From assembly GCA_049591635.1 (NCBI GenBank), contig JBAWFF010000480.1:1-7354 (forward strand): a stretch of DNA of 7,354 bases, given 5' to 3'. This DNA is from DATFDN01 sp049591635. Its GTDB lineage: Bacteria; Pseudomonadota; Alphaproteobacteria; Acetobacterales; Acetobacteraceae. Position 1 is the stretch's first letter. The number at the start of each line of letters is the position of its first letter. Below the pieces are notes generated by a model that was given only the letters and a program-made list of their open reading frames with translations, made no database searches and was not told the DNA's origin. This document shows positions 1 through 5,883 of this stretch, piece by piece. The translations under genes were made by a program, and so were the position numbers.

Positions 1-135
1 CTCTGCTTCGCGTTGCTGACGGTCAGGATGCTCGATTTCCCGTTTGAGGGACCCTTGCGGCTGTCGCCGTCGGATTTTCAGGCCACGCTGGTGAAGGTCG
101 ACGGCCTGATCGCCGCTGACCCGGCCCAGCTCTGA
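1..135 (+). CDS. C-terminal end of a DUF4239-like (bestrophin-like) membrane protein, 5' truncated
   Basis: Frame 1 is open from the window edge to a TGA at 133-135 and gives 44 residues. The tail contains a stretch reading LDFPFEGPLRLSPSDF followed by QATLVKVDGL. This 'hydrophobic-D-x-PF-x-G-x-hydrophobic-x-hydrophobic-S' pattern followed by an amphipathic helix is what I recall from the C-terminus of DUF4239 proteins, which are predicted integral membrane proteins related to bestrophin channels and of unknown physiological role. Codon third positions are mostly G or C, which supports real coding. The start and membrane segments lie outside the window. A small hairpin follows eight bases after the stop, and the next gene starts 73 bp on. 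The reading frame is secure; the family call rests on one short motif and is moderate. Confidence 0.6.
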   Translation, partial: LCFALLTVRMLDFPFEGPLRLSPSDFQATLVKVDGLIAADPAQL

Positions 136-142
136 CGGGATC

Positions 143-158
143 GTCTTCGCATGAAGAC
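143..158 (+). terminator. Short perfect hairpin after the upstream gene (possible weak terminator)
   Basis: GTCTTC (143-148) and GAAGAC (153-158) are exact inverted complements around a GCAT loop. CGG (136-138) and CCG (159-161) could extend the stem across an asymmetric bulge. It begins eight bases after a stop codon, a usual place for a terminator or RNA 3'-end stabiliser. No T-run follows, so an intrinsic terminator is uncertain. It also separates the upstream gene from the permease pair. Confidence 0.3.
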
Positions 159-208
159 CCGACAGGTCTAGGAACTGGCGCCAGCCCCGGCGACAGGAAG
201 GAGCCACC

Positions 209-1153
209 GTGAGCGGACATCTGGGGGGGCGCCTCGCGCAGGTCGTCCCCACGCTGCTGCTGGTCAGCGTGCTGGTGTTCGGCCTCCAGCAGCTCATGCC
301 GGGCGACCCGGCGCTGGTCTTGGCCGGCGACAGCGCGGACGCCCAGACGGTGGCGCAGATCAGAAACGAGCTATGGCTGGATCGGTCGATTCCGGCGCAG
401 TACGCTCACTGGCTGGGCAACGTGCTGCACGGCAACCTCGGCTATTCGTGGCGCAACCGCGAGCCGGTGACCACGCTGATCGCCCAGAAGCTGCCGGTGA
501 CGATCCAGCTCGGCGTCATGGCCTTCACCCTCGCGGTGGTGATCGGCGTGCCGGCCGGGGTGATCGCGGCGGTGAAGCGGAACACCATCTGGGACACGCT
601 CGCCAACGCGATCGGGCTGGCGGGATTGTCGACGCCGACCTTCTGGCTGGGGATCATGATGATCCTGCTGATATCGGTCGATCTCGGCTGGCTGCCGCCC
701 TCGGGCTACGTGCCGCTGACCCAGGACTGGGTGCGCTCGCTCGCCACCACCATCATGCCGGCGATCGTGCTCGGCAGCGGCATCGCCGCGGTGCTGATGC
801 GCCATACGCGCAGCGCGATGCTGGGGGCGCTCGGGCAGGATTTCGTTCGCACGGCGCGTGCGAAGGGGCTGCGCGAGCGGGTCGTGGTGGTGCGCCACGC
901 GCTGCGCAACGCGCTGATCCCGGTGGTGACGTTGGGGGCGCTGGAACTGGGAACGCTGCTGTCGGGCGCGGTGCTGACCGAGCAGGTGTTCAGCATCCCG
1001 GGGTTCGGGAAGATGATCGTGGATGCGGTGTTCAACCGCGACTATCCGGTGGTGCAAGGCGTGGTGCTGGTGACGGCGACGCTGTTCGTGCTGCTGAACC
1101 TGCTCGCCGATGTGCTGTACGTCTATATCAACCCGCGGCTGCGCGCGACATGA
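209..1153 (+). CDS. ABC transporter permease, DppB/OppB family
   Basis: Inner-membrane permease of 314 residues, the usual length for the DppB/OppB/NikB family, which forms half of the translocation channel for dipeptides, oligopeptides or related small solutes. Seen in the sequence: an N-terminal membrane segment (about 10-30) followed by the family motif MPGDPA (30-35); LGYSW (77-81) in the periplasmic domain; several more hydrophobic segments (about 99-121, 133-158, 180-197, 234-256, 283-307); and the cytoplasmic coupling loop with RTARAKG (214-220) and RHALRNALIPV (229-239), which docks the ATPase. EQVFSIPGFGKM (258-269) is another family hallmark. The GTG start is chosen because AGGAAGGAG (195-203) sits five bases upstream. 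The stop overlaps the next permease start by ATGA, so the two are translationally coupled. The substrate cannot be inferred. No binding protein or ATPase gene is adjacent. Confidence 0.95.
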   Translation: MSGHLGGRLAQVVPTLLLVSVLVFGLQQLMPGDPALVLAGDSADAQTVAQIRNELWLDRSIPAQYAHWLGNVLHGNLGYSWRNREPVTTLIAQKLPVTIQLGVMAFTLAVVIGVPAGVIAAVKRNTIWDTLANAIGLAGLSTPTFWLGIMMILLISVDLGWLPPSGYVPLTQDWVRSLATTIMPAIVLGSGIAAVLMRHTRSAMLGALGQDFVRTARAKGLRERVVVVRHALRNALIPVVTLGALELGTLLSGAVLTEQVFSIPGFGKMIVDAVFNRDYPVVQGVVLVTATLFVLLNLLADVLYVYINPRLRAT

Positions 1154-2028
1154 GCGCGACCGCGCTCGCCGGCGCCGCGGCGCCGCGGATGCAGAGCCCG
1201 GCACGGCTTGCGCTGCGCTTGTTCCTGGGCCGCAAGCTCGCGGTGTTCGGGCTGGTTGTGATCGTCTTCGTCGTGCTGGTCGCGGTATTCGCTCCGCTGG
1301 TCGCGCCGTACGATCCGATCGCGACGAGCTGGACGGCGATCCGCAAGGCGCCCTCCTGGGCGCACTGGATGGGCACCGACCAGAACGGGCGCGATGTGCT
1401 CTCCCGCGTGATCTTCGGGGCGCGGGCGAGCCTGCTGGCGGGCGTCGTCTCGGTGATGATCGCCGGTGGCATCGGGGTGCCGGCGGGGCTGCTCGCCGGG
1501 TTCGCCGGCGGCATCGTGGATTCGATCCTGAGCCGGATCGTCGATGCGATGCTGGCGGTGCCGTTCCTGATCCTGGCGATCGCGCTGGCGGCGTTCCTCG
1601 GCCCGAGTTTGCGCAACGCGATGATCGCGATCGGGGTAAGCTACTTCCCACAATTCATGCGCGTCGCCCGCGCCGCGACCCTGGATGCGATGAGCAACGA
1701 CTATGTCGAGGCGGCGCGCGCGCTCGGCAATCCCGGGTGGCGGGTCGCGTTGCGCCACATCGCGCCGAACATCCTGCCGCCGGTGCTGGTGCAGGGGACG
1801 TTGGCGAGTGCCGTCGCGATCCTCGCCGAGGCGGCACTGTCCTTCCTCGGCCAGGGCCAGCAGCCGCCGGCGCCGTCCTGGGGATCGATGCTGAACGAGG
1901 CGCAGCAATTCCTGACGCAAGCGCCGTGGCTGGCGATTTTTCCGGGGATCGCGATCTTCCTGTGCGTGCTGTCGTTCAACCTGGTGGGCGACGGGCTGCG
2001 GGACGCGCTGGACCCGCGGGGACGATAG
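1150..2028 (+). CDS. ABC transporter permease, DppC/OppC family
   Basis: Second permease of the heterodimeric channel, 292 residues, typical for DppC/OppC. It has the OppC N-terminal region with one long membrane segment (about 30-53) ending in APYDP (52-56). Next comes the hallmark HWMGTDQNGRDVLSRVIFGA (72-91). Further hydrophobic segments lie at about 95-118, 135-150, 154-167, 212-232 and 259-279. The ATPase-coupling loop contains DYVEAARALG (184-193) and RHIAPNILPPV (202-212). SFLGQGQQPPAPSWG (231-245) and the terminal GDGLRDALDPR (280-290) are also family signatures. The ATG at 1150 overlaps the stop of the upstream gene, which fixes the start; the frame stays open far upstream, but only as a shadow of the first permease. 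The gene ends 35 bp before a convergent regulator, so no ATPase genes follow it. Confidence 0.95.
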   Translation: MSATALAGAAAPRMQSPARLALRLFLGRKLAVFGLVVIVFVVLVAVFAPLVAPYDPIATSWTAIRKAPSWAHWMGTDQNGRDVLSRVIFGARASLLAGVVSVMIAGGIGVPAGLLAGFAGGIVDSILSRIVDAMLAVPFLILAIALAAFLGPSLRNAMIAIGVSYFPQFMRVARAATLDAMSNDYVEAARALGNPGWRVALRHIAPNILPPVLVQGTLASAVAILAEAALSFLGQGQQPPAPSWGSMLNEAQQFLTQAPWLAIFPGIAIFLCVLSFNLVGDGLRDALDPRGR

Positions 2029-2063
2029 ACTGAACCACAAACGATTCAAGATTTTCGCGATAT

Positions 2064-2963
2064 CTATCGGGCGTTTCGGTAGCGAAGCGCGTCAACGAGC
2101 AGAACAAAAGCCGGTGAGCGCTGGCGCCGGCTGGGGTAGTAGAGGTGGGATCCCGAAAAAATGGGACACCAGTCCTCAAGCACACGGTTGAGGCGGCCTT
2201 CCTCCAGGAAGGGCCCGACCAGATCCTCCGGCACATACGCCAGGCCGAAACCGGCCAGTGCGGCATTGAGCATCTGGAAGGTGCTGTTGAAGACAAGCTG
2301 GCCCTCGACGTGGACTTTCAGCCCACGTTTGCCCTTCTCGAACTCCCAGGCGTACAGCCCGCCATGCGTCGGCAGACGCAGGTTGATGCAATTGTGTCCG
2401 ATCAGGTCCTGCGGCCTCCTCGGCGGTGGCCGCTCCATGAAATAGGCCGGAGCGCCGACGACCGCCATGCGCATGTCCGGCCCGATACGAACGGCGATCA
2501 TGTCCTTTGCCACTTGCTCGCTGTTCCGCACGCCGGCGTCAAAGCCCTGGGTGACGATGTCGGTCAGGCCATAGTCGATGATGATCTCGACCTTGATATC
2601 CGGATACTGCCGCAGCAACGTCGTAAGCCGCGGCCACAGGATGGTGTCGGCCGCATAGTCGGTGGCCGTGATTCGAATGGTGCCGGCGGGCTTCTCGCGA
2701 AACTCGCTTAGGGCCGCGAGTTCGGCATCGATCTCCTCGAACCGAGGGGCCAGGTTGTGAAGCAGACGCTCGCCCGCCTCGGTCGGCGCGACGCTGCGCG
2801 TGGTGCGGGTCAGCAGGCGGAGACCGAGCCGCTCTTCAAGTCCACGGATGGCGTGGCTCAGGGCCGACTGCGAAACACCGAGCTTCGCCGCCGCCCTGGT
2901 GAAACTGCGCTCCTGCGCCACGGCCAGGAATGCAGGGAGATCACGGAGGTTCTCGCGTGGCAT
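2064..2963 (-). CDS. LysR-type transcriptional regulator
   Basis: DNA-binding regulator of 299 residues, standard for the LysR family. The N-terminal winged helix-turn-helix covers about residues 5-64: LPAFLAVAQERSFTRAAAKL (9-28), SQSALSHAIRGLEERLG (31-47) and the wing RTTRSVAPTEAG (53-64). A linker helix (65-90) leads to the periplasmic-binding-protein-like effector domain (about 94-295). It belongs to the broad YafC/DsdC-like group whose effector domain ends with a segment like LYYPSRRQRSPAF (274-286). The CAT at 2961-2963 is the start; it has no strong Shine-Dalgarno site. The gene is convergent with the permease pair and divergent from the six-gene cupin/reductase operon. By the usual LysR arrangement it probably regulates that operon and itself. 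The inducer is unknown. Confidence 0.95.
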   Translation of the reverse strand: MPRENLRDLPAFLAVAQERSFTRAAAKLGVSQSALSHAIRGLEERLGLRLLTRTTRSVAPTEAGERLLHNLAPRFEEIDAELAALSEFREKPAGTIRITATDYAADTILWPRLTTLLRQYPDIKVEIIIDYGLTDIVTQGFDAGVRNSEQVAKDMIAVRIGPDMRMAVVGAPAYFMERPPPRRPQDLIGHNCINLRLPTHGGLYAWEFEKGKRGLKVHVEGQLVFNSTFQMLNAALAGFGLAYVPEDLVGPFLEEGRLNRVLEDWCPIFSGSHLYYPSRRQRSPAFVLLVDALRYRNAR

Positions 2964-2978
2964 TGGTGAACCCAGCTC

Positions 2979-2994
2979 ATAAGCCCATGCGTAT
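2979..2994. promoter_or_regulatory. Candidate LysR-type operator dyad in the divergent intergenic region
   Basis: ATAAGC (2979-2984) and GCGTAT (2989-2994) are inverted repeats with one mismatched pair around a CCAT centre, 16 bp upstream of the regulator's start codon. LysR proteins commonly bind imperfect A/T-ended dyads here. The classical T-N11-A spacing is not exact (N12 here), so this is a weak candidate. No convincing -35/-10 pair was seen in either direction in 2964-3092; TTAAAT at 3025-3030 is the only AT-rich -10-like hexamer. Confidence 0.3.
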
Positions 2995-3033
2995 CTTGCT
3001 ATCTAATCCCTCGGCGGGGGCGCGTTAAATAGG

Positions 3034-3061
3034 TCGGCATCGGCAAGGCGAGAAATGCCGA
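3034..3061. promoter_or_regulatory. Inverted repeat upstream of the operon (operator or leader hairpin)
   Basis: TCGGCAT (3034-3040) and ATGCCGA (3055-3061) are exact inverted complements separated by 14 bases. The half-site centres are 21 bp apart, about two turns of B-DNA, as expected for a dimeric regulator. The site lies 31 bp before the start of the first operon gene. If transcribed, it could instead form a hairpin in the leader. Seven-base arms can occur by chance in GC-rich DNA, so confidence is limited. Confidence 0.35.
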
Positions 3062-3092
3062 GCATTCCGGCCTTGCAACGGCGGTGGACGCG

Positions 3093-3326
3093 ATGGAGAT
3101 CAAACGCATTGGCTCATGGCCCTCCCGGCTCGGCGAAGCCCTCGGCGCTCGTTTGCGAACGGCGTTCGCCCGGAGCGCCGCCGCCCGCGAGCTCACGGCG
3201 ATGTCGGATTGCGAATTGGCCGACATGGGCATCGATCGAATCGAGCGACACGACATGAATCGTTTCTTCGATCCGAAATTCGCGCGTGAATACCAGTCGC
3301 GCAGAGGCTCGGGCCGGCGCGCCTAA
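3093..3326 (+). CDS. Small DUF1127-domain protein with a cupin-like N-terminal leader
   Basis: Small basic protein of 77 residues. The C-terminal half has the DUF1127 pattern: RELTAMSDCELADMGIDRIE (about 32-51), matching 'reL-x-x-hydrophobic-sD-x-eLaDiGi-x-R'. This is a short helical domain found in many alphaproteobacterial proteins; some members are implicated in RNA binding and phosphate or carbon control, but most are uncharacterised. The ATG at 3093 is preferred, with GGTGGA (3083-3088) as a weak ribosome site; a GTG at 3084 would add three residues. The first 11 residues read MEIKRIGSWPS and closely match the start of the cupin encoded next (MDIKRNGSEPS), with 27 of 33 bases identical, which is not usual for DUF1127 proteins. 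It lies 33 bp ahead of the cupin gene and is the first gene of the putative operon. Its role here is unknown. Confidence 0.8.
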   Translation: MEIKRIGSWPSRLGEALGARLRTAFARSAAARELTAMSDCELADMGIDRIERHDMNRFFDPKFAREYQSRRGSGRRA

Positions 3327-3359
3327 TCCCCCACTGTTTCAAAAGCGGAGCGATAAACG

Positions 3360-3779
3360 ATGGACATCAAGCGAAATGGCTCAGAGCCCTCCGGCAAGGG
3401 ACCGGCGGAATACTTCACGGGAACGGTGCGCGTCGATCGGCTGTTCAGTGCGCCCGAGCCGGCGCGTGTTGCCGGCGCCAGCGTCACGTTCGAGCCGGGC
3501 GCGCGCACCGCGTGGCACACGCATCCACTGGGTCAGACGTTGATCGTCACGTCCGGCTGCGGCCGGGTGCAGCGCGAGGACGGGGCGGTGGAGGAAATCC
3601 GGCCCGGCGACGTGGTCTGGTTCCCGCCGGGCGAGAAGCACTGGCACGGCGCCGCGTCGACAACGGCGATGACCCATATCGCCATCCAGGAAGCGCTAAA
3701 CGGCAAGGTCGTCGAGTGGATGGAGCACGTCTCTGACGATCAATACCTGGCCGGCACGCCGCGAGAAGCCTCCGCCTAG
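3360..3779 (+). CDS. Manganese-type cupin, (R)-hydroxynitrile (mandelonitrile) lyase-like
   Basis: Single-domain cupin of 139 residues, probably cytoplasmic. Cupin motif 1 is GARTAWHTHPLGQTLIVTSG (47-66) and motif 2 is PGDVVWFPPGEKHWHG (82-97). The metal ligands are expected to be H53, H55, Q59 and H94; H96 and H106 are further conserved histidines. Length, spacing and residue numbers agree closely with what I remember of the Granulicella tundricola hydroxynitrile lyase, a Mn cupin that reversibly joins HCN to aldehydes, including its active-site A40, V42 and Q110. Most close relatives are known only as cupin proteins, so cyanohydrin cleavage is a biochemical capability of the family rather than a demonstrated physiological job. 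GCGGAG (3345-3350) precedes the ATG by nine bases. It sits between the DUF1127 gene and the aldo/keto reductase (43-bp gap to the latter), so a role in carbonyl chemistry is likely. Confidence 0.88.
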   Translation: MDIKRNGSEPSGKGPAEYFTGTVRVDRLFSAPEPARVAGASVTFEPGARTAWHTHPLGQTLIVTSGCGRVQREDGAVEEIRPGDVVWFPPGEKHWHGAASTTAMTHIAIQEALNGKVVEWMEHVSDDQYLAGTPREASA

Positions 3780-3822
3780 GCAACGCCAGCCCAATTATCC
3801 AAACGTGCACGGGAGAATGGAA

Positions 3823-4818
3823 ATGGAGACCCGCAAACTCGGCAACAGTGGCCTGGCGGTCTCAGCCATTGGCCTGGGCTGCATGGGCATGAATTATCAC
3901 CGTGGCCCGGCTCCGGACCGCAAGGAGATGATCGCGCTGGTCCGTGCGGCGGTGGAGCGCGGCGTCACCTTCTTCGACACCGCCGAGGTCTATGGCCCGT
4001 TCACCAACGAAGAACTCGTGGGCGAGGCGCTGGAGCCGTTCCGGAAGTGCGTCGTCATCGCCACCAAGTTCGGCCACGACGTTGGTCCTGGCGGCTCTCG
4101 CGGTGCTGACGGGCTCGATAGCCGCCCCGAACGCATTCGGCAGGCGGCCGAAGGCTCTCTGAAGCGTCTGCGGGTCGAGGCGATCGACCTCTTCTATCAG
4201 CATCGCGTCGATCCCAACGTGCCGATCGAGGACGTCGCGGGCGCGGTGAAGGAGCTGATTTCGCAAGGCAAGGTCAAGCACTTCGGCCTGTCCGAGGCTG
4301 GCGCGGCAACGATCCGCCGCGCGCACGCGACCCAGCCGGTCGCGGCGATCCAGAGCGAATACTCCCTCTGGTGGCGCCAACCCGAAGCGGACGCGTTGCC
4401 GGTCTGCGAGGAACTGGGCATCGGCTTCGTTCCCTTCAGCCCGCTGGGCAGGGGTTTCCTCACGGGCAAGATCGACGAGACCACCACCTTCGGCGGCAAC
4501 GACAATCGCACCGGCTTGCCGCGCTTTACGCCCGAGGCCCGCAAGGCGAACCGGCCAGTGGTCGACCTGCTGGAAAAGATCGGCGCGCGGAAGCGCGCGA
4601 CGCCGGCGCAGATCGCGCTCGCCTGGCTGCTCGCGCGGAAACCCTGGATCGTGCCCATCCCGGGCACCACCAAGCTCGCGCGCCTCGAGGAGAACGTTGC
4701 CGCCGCCTCTGTGGTCCTTGACGCGGACGATCTCCGCGACATCGAGGACGCGGCCGCGAAGATCACGGTGCGGGGGGCCCGGTATCCCGAGGAGCTTATG
4801 AGGTTGGCCGGCCGCTGA
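3823..4818 (+). CDS. Aldo/keto reductase
   Basis: NADPH-dependent oxidoreductase with a TIM-barrel fold, 331 residues from this start, reducing aldehydes or ketones to alcohols in the cytoplasm. The catalytic tetrad is visible: D52 and Y57 in FFDTAEVYGP, K82 in VIATKFG and H127 in LFYQHRVD. SEYSLWWR (about 198-205), FVPFSPLGRGFLTGK and the cofactor-phosphate region PIPGTTKLARLEEN are all standard. The pattern GLGCMGMN near the N-terminus and RYPEELM near the C-terminus resemble the AKR13/YakC-like group. The frame also has GTG at 3805 and ATG at 3817; ATG 3823 is preferred because GGGAG (3811-3815) lies seven bases before it, whereas it would abut or overlap the other starts. It is followed 29 bp later by an SDR gene in the same operon. 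The substrate is not predictable. Confidence 0.95.
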   Translation: METRKLGNSGLAVSAIGLGCMGMNYHRGPAPDRKEMIALVRAAVERGVTFFDTAEVYGPFTNEELVGEALEPFRKCVVIATKFGHDVGPGGSRGADGLDSRPERIRQAAEGSLKRLRVEAIDLFYQHRVDPNVPIEDVAGAVKELISQGKVKHFGLSEAGAATIRRAHATQPVAAIQSEYSLWWRQPEADALPVCEELGIGFVPFSPLGRGFLTGKIDETTTFGGNDNRTGLPRFTPEARKANRPVVDLLEKIGARKRATPAQIALAWLLARKPWIVPIPGTTKLARLEENVAAASVVLDADDLRDIEDAAAKITVRGARYPEELMRLAGR

Positions 4819-4847
4819 ACAGTCACACGATTGAGAAAGTATACGCC

Positions 4848-5594
4848 ATGAGCAACAACATCGAAGGAAAAGTCGTCGTCATCACGGGTGCGAGCAGCGG
4901 CCTCGGCGAGGCAACCGCGCGCCATCTCGCCGCCCAGGGCGCGAGCGTGGTACTGGGCGCGCGCCGCCGGGATCGCATCCAGGCGTTGGCTCGCGAGCTG
5001 ACCGGCGGCGGCGGCAAGGCGATCGCGATGACGACGGACGTCACCCACCGCGAGCAGGTCAAGGCATTGGTCGACACCGCGGTGCGGACATTCGGACGCA
5101 TCGACGTGATGATCAACAACGCCGGGTTGATGCCGCAGGCGCTGCTCGAGCGTCTGCAAATTGACGAATGGGACCGGATGATCGACGTGAACCTGAAAGG
5201 GGTGCTGTACGGCATCGCCGCGGCGCTGCCCTATATGCAGCAGCAGAAATCCGGCCACTTCATCAACGTCTCTTCCGTGGCCGGACATAAGGTGGGCCCC
5301 GGTTTCGCCGTGTATGCGGCCACCAAATTTGCCGTGCGCGCGCTGTCCGAGGGGCTGCGCCAGGAAGTAACGCCCTATAACATTCGTACCACCGTGATCT
5401 CACCGGGCGCGGTGGCGACGGAGCTGCCAAACAGCGTGACCGACCCGGAGGCGGGCGCGAGAATCCGCAAGTTCTACGCGGAGGCAGCGATCCCGGCCGA
5501 GTCGTTCGCCCGCGCGGTCGCGTTCGCCATAAGTCAGCCGGATGAGGTGGACATCAACGAAATCCTATTCCGGCCGACGCGGCAGGAAATGTGA
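4848..5594 (+). CDS. Short-chain dehydrogenase/reductase, NADP-type (YdfG-like)
   Basis: Classical SDR of 248 residues with a Rossmann fold. TGASSGLG (13-20) binds the dinucleotide, NNAG is at 90-93, and the catalytic set is N115, S143, Y156 and K160 (Tyr-x-x-x-Lys in YAATK). Arginines directly after the second strand (GARRR, 38-42) suggest preference for NADP(H). The C-terminus VDINEILFRPTRQEM is characteristic of the YdfG-like group of hydroxyacid/alcohol dehydrogenases with broad substrate use. The ATG has a GAGAAAG-type ribosome site about nine bases upstream. The stop is 17 bp before the tautomerase start, so the two genes are almost certainly cotranscribed. It likely interconverts a carbonyl and an alcohol in the same pathway as the neighbouring reductase. 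The substrate is unknown. Confidence 0.94.
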   Translation: MSNNIEGKVVVITGASSGLGEATARHLAAQGASVVLGARRRDRIQALARELTGGGGKAIAMTTDVTHREQVKALVDTAVRTFGRIDVMINNAGLMPQALLERLQIDEWDRMIDVNLKGVLYGIAAALPYMQQQKSGHFINVSSVAGHKVGPGFAVYAATKFAVRALSEGLRQEVTPYNIRTTVISPGAVATELPNSVTDPEAGARIRKFYAEAAIPAESFARAVAFAISQPDEVDINEILFRPTRQEM

Positions 5595-5611
5595 GCAAAA
5601 CGGAGGAAACA

Positions 5612-5842
5612 ATGCCGCACGTGATCGTTAAGCTCCAGTCCGGGCGATCCGAGCAACAGAAGGCGAAGATCGCGGCGGAAGTCACCAAGGCCATCATGGC
5701 AACCGCCAACTGCGCGGAGGAAGCGGTGTCGGTCAGCATCGAGGACGTCGAGCCGAGCGATTGGGTCGAGAAGGTCTACAAGCCGGACATCGTCGGCAAG
5801 GCCGAGACAATCTACAAGAAGCCTGGGTACGATCCTCTATGA
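5612..5842 (+). CDS. Tautomerase, 4-oxalocrotonate tautomerase superfamily (PptA-like)
   Basis: Small enzyme of 76 residues. Family members use the N-terminal proline, exposed after Met removal, as a general base for enol-keto tautomerisation. The sequence starts MPHVIVKL, so the catalytic proline is present. The middle has SVSIEDVEPSDW (40-51) and the tail has IYKKPGY (67-73), both as in PptA-type tautomerases of about 77 residues. The ATG at 5612 is chosen because it puts proline at position 2 and has CGGAGG (5601-5606) five bases upstream. A GTG at 5591, in frame and overlapping the previous stop, would add seven residues and bury the proline, so it is rejected. It lies between two SDR genes. 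Such enzymes act on enols from aromatic ring cleavage or on unsaturated acids, but the substrate here is not known. Confidence 0.92.
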   Translation: MPHVIVKLQSGRSEQQKAKIAAEVTKAIMATANCAEEAVSVSIEDVEPSDWVEKVYKPDIVGKAETIYKKPGYDPL

Positions 5843-5883
5843 CGAGAACGAAACGCTCGCGGCGCTAACGGAGGCAGGAAACC

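Noticed and set aside
373..1149. Upstream in-frame extension of the second permease (259 extra codons)
   Set aside because: The extension lies over the first permease in another frame and gives low-complexity Arg/Gly/Ala-rich sequence; the coupled ATG at 1150 matches the normal DppC N-terminus.
371..1651. Long open frame on the minus strand across both permease genes
   Set aside because: The product is an arginine/proline/histidine-rich string with no motif; it is the complementary-frame shadow expected opposite GC-rich coding DNA, and both permeases are unambiguous.
1123..2049. Minus-strand frame opposite the second permease
   Set aside because: Composition is Arg/Gln/His-rich without recognisable domains; a shadow frame.
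2058..2069. CGATA-TC-TATCG palindrome at the convergent junction
   Set aside because: A 2-base centre cannot form a hairpin loop, it overlaps the LysR stop, and there is no T-run, so a terminator is not supported.
2145..2711. Plus-strand frame opposite the LysR gene
   Set aside because: The minus strand has a complete LysR protein with all domains; the plus-strand product has no recognisable motif.
4197..5288. Minus-strand frame across the aldo/keto reductase and first SDR
   Set aside because: It spans two clear opposite-strand genes, has no family features, and its third-position bias follows the plus-strand genes.
5591..5611. GTG start for the tautomerase overlapping the preceding stop
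   Set aside because: It would place seven residues ahead of the catalytic N-terminal proline; the ATG at 5612 has its own ribosome site.
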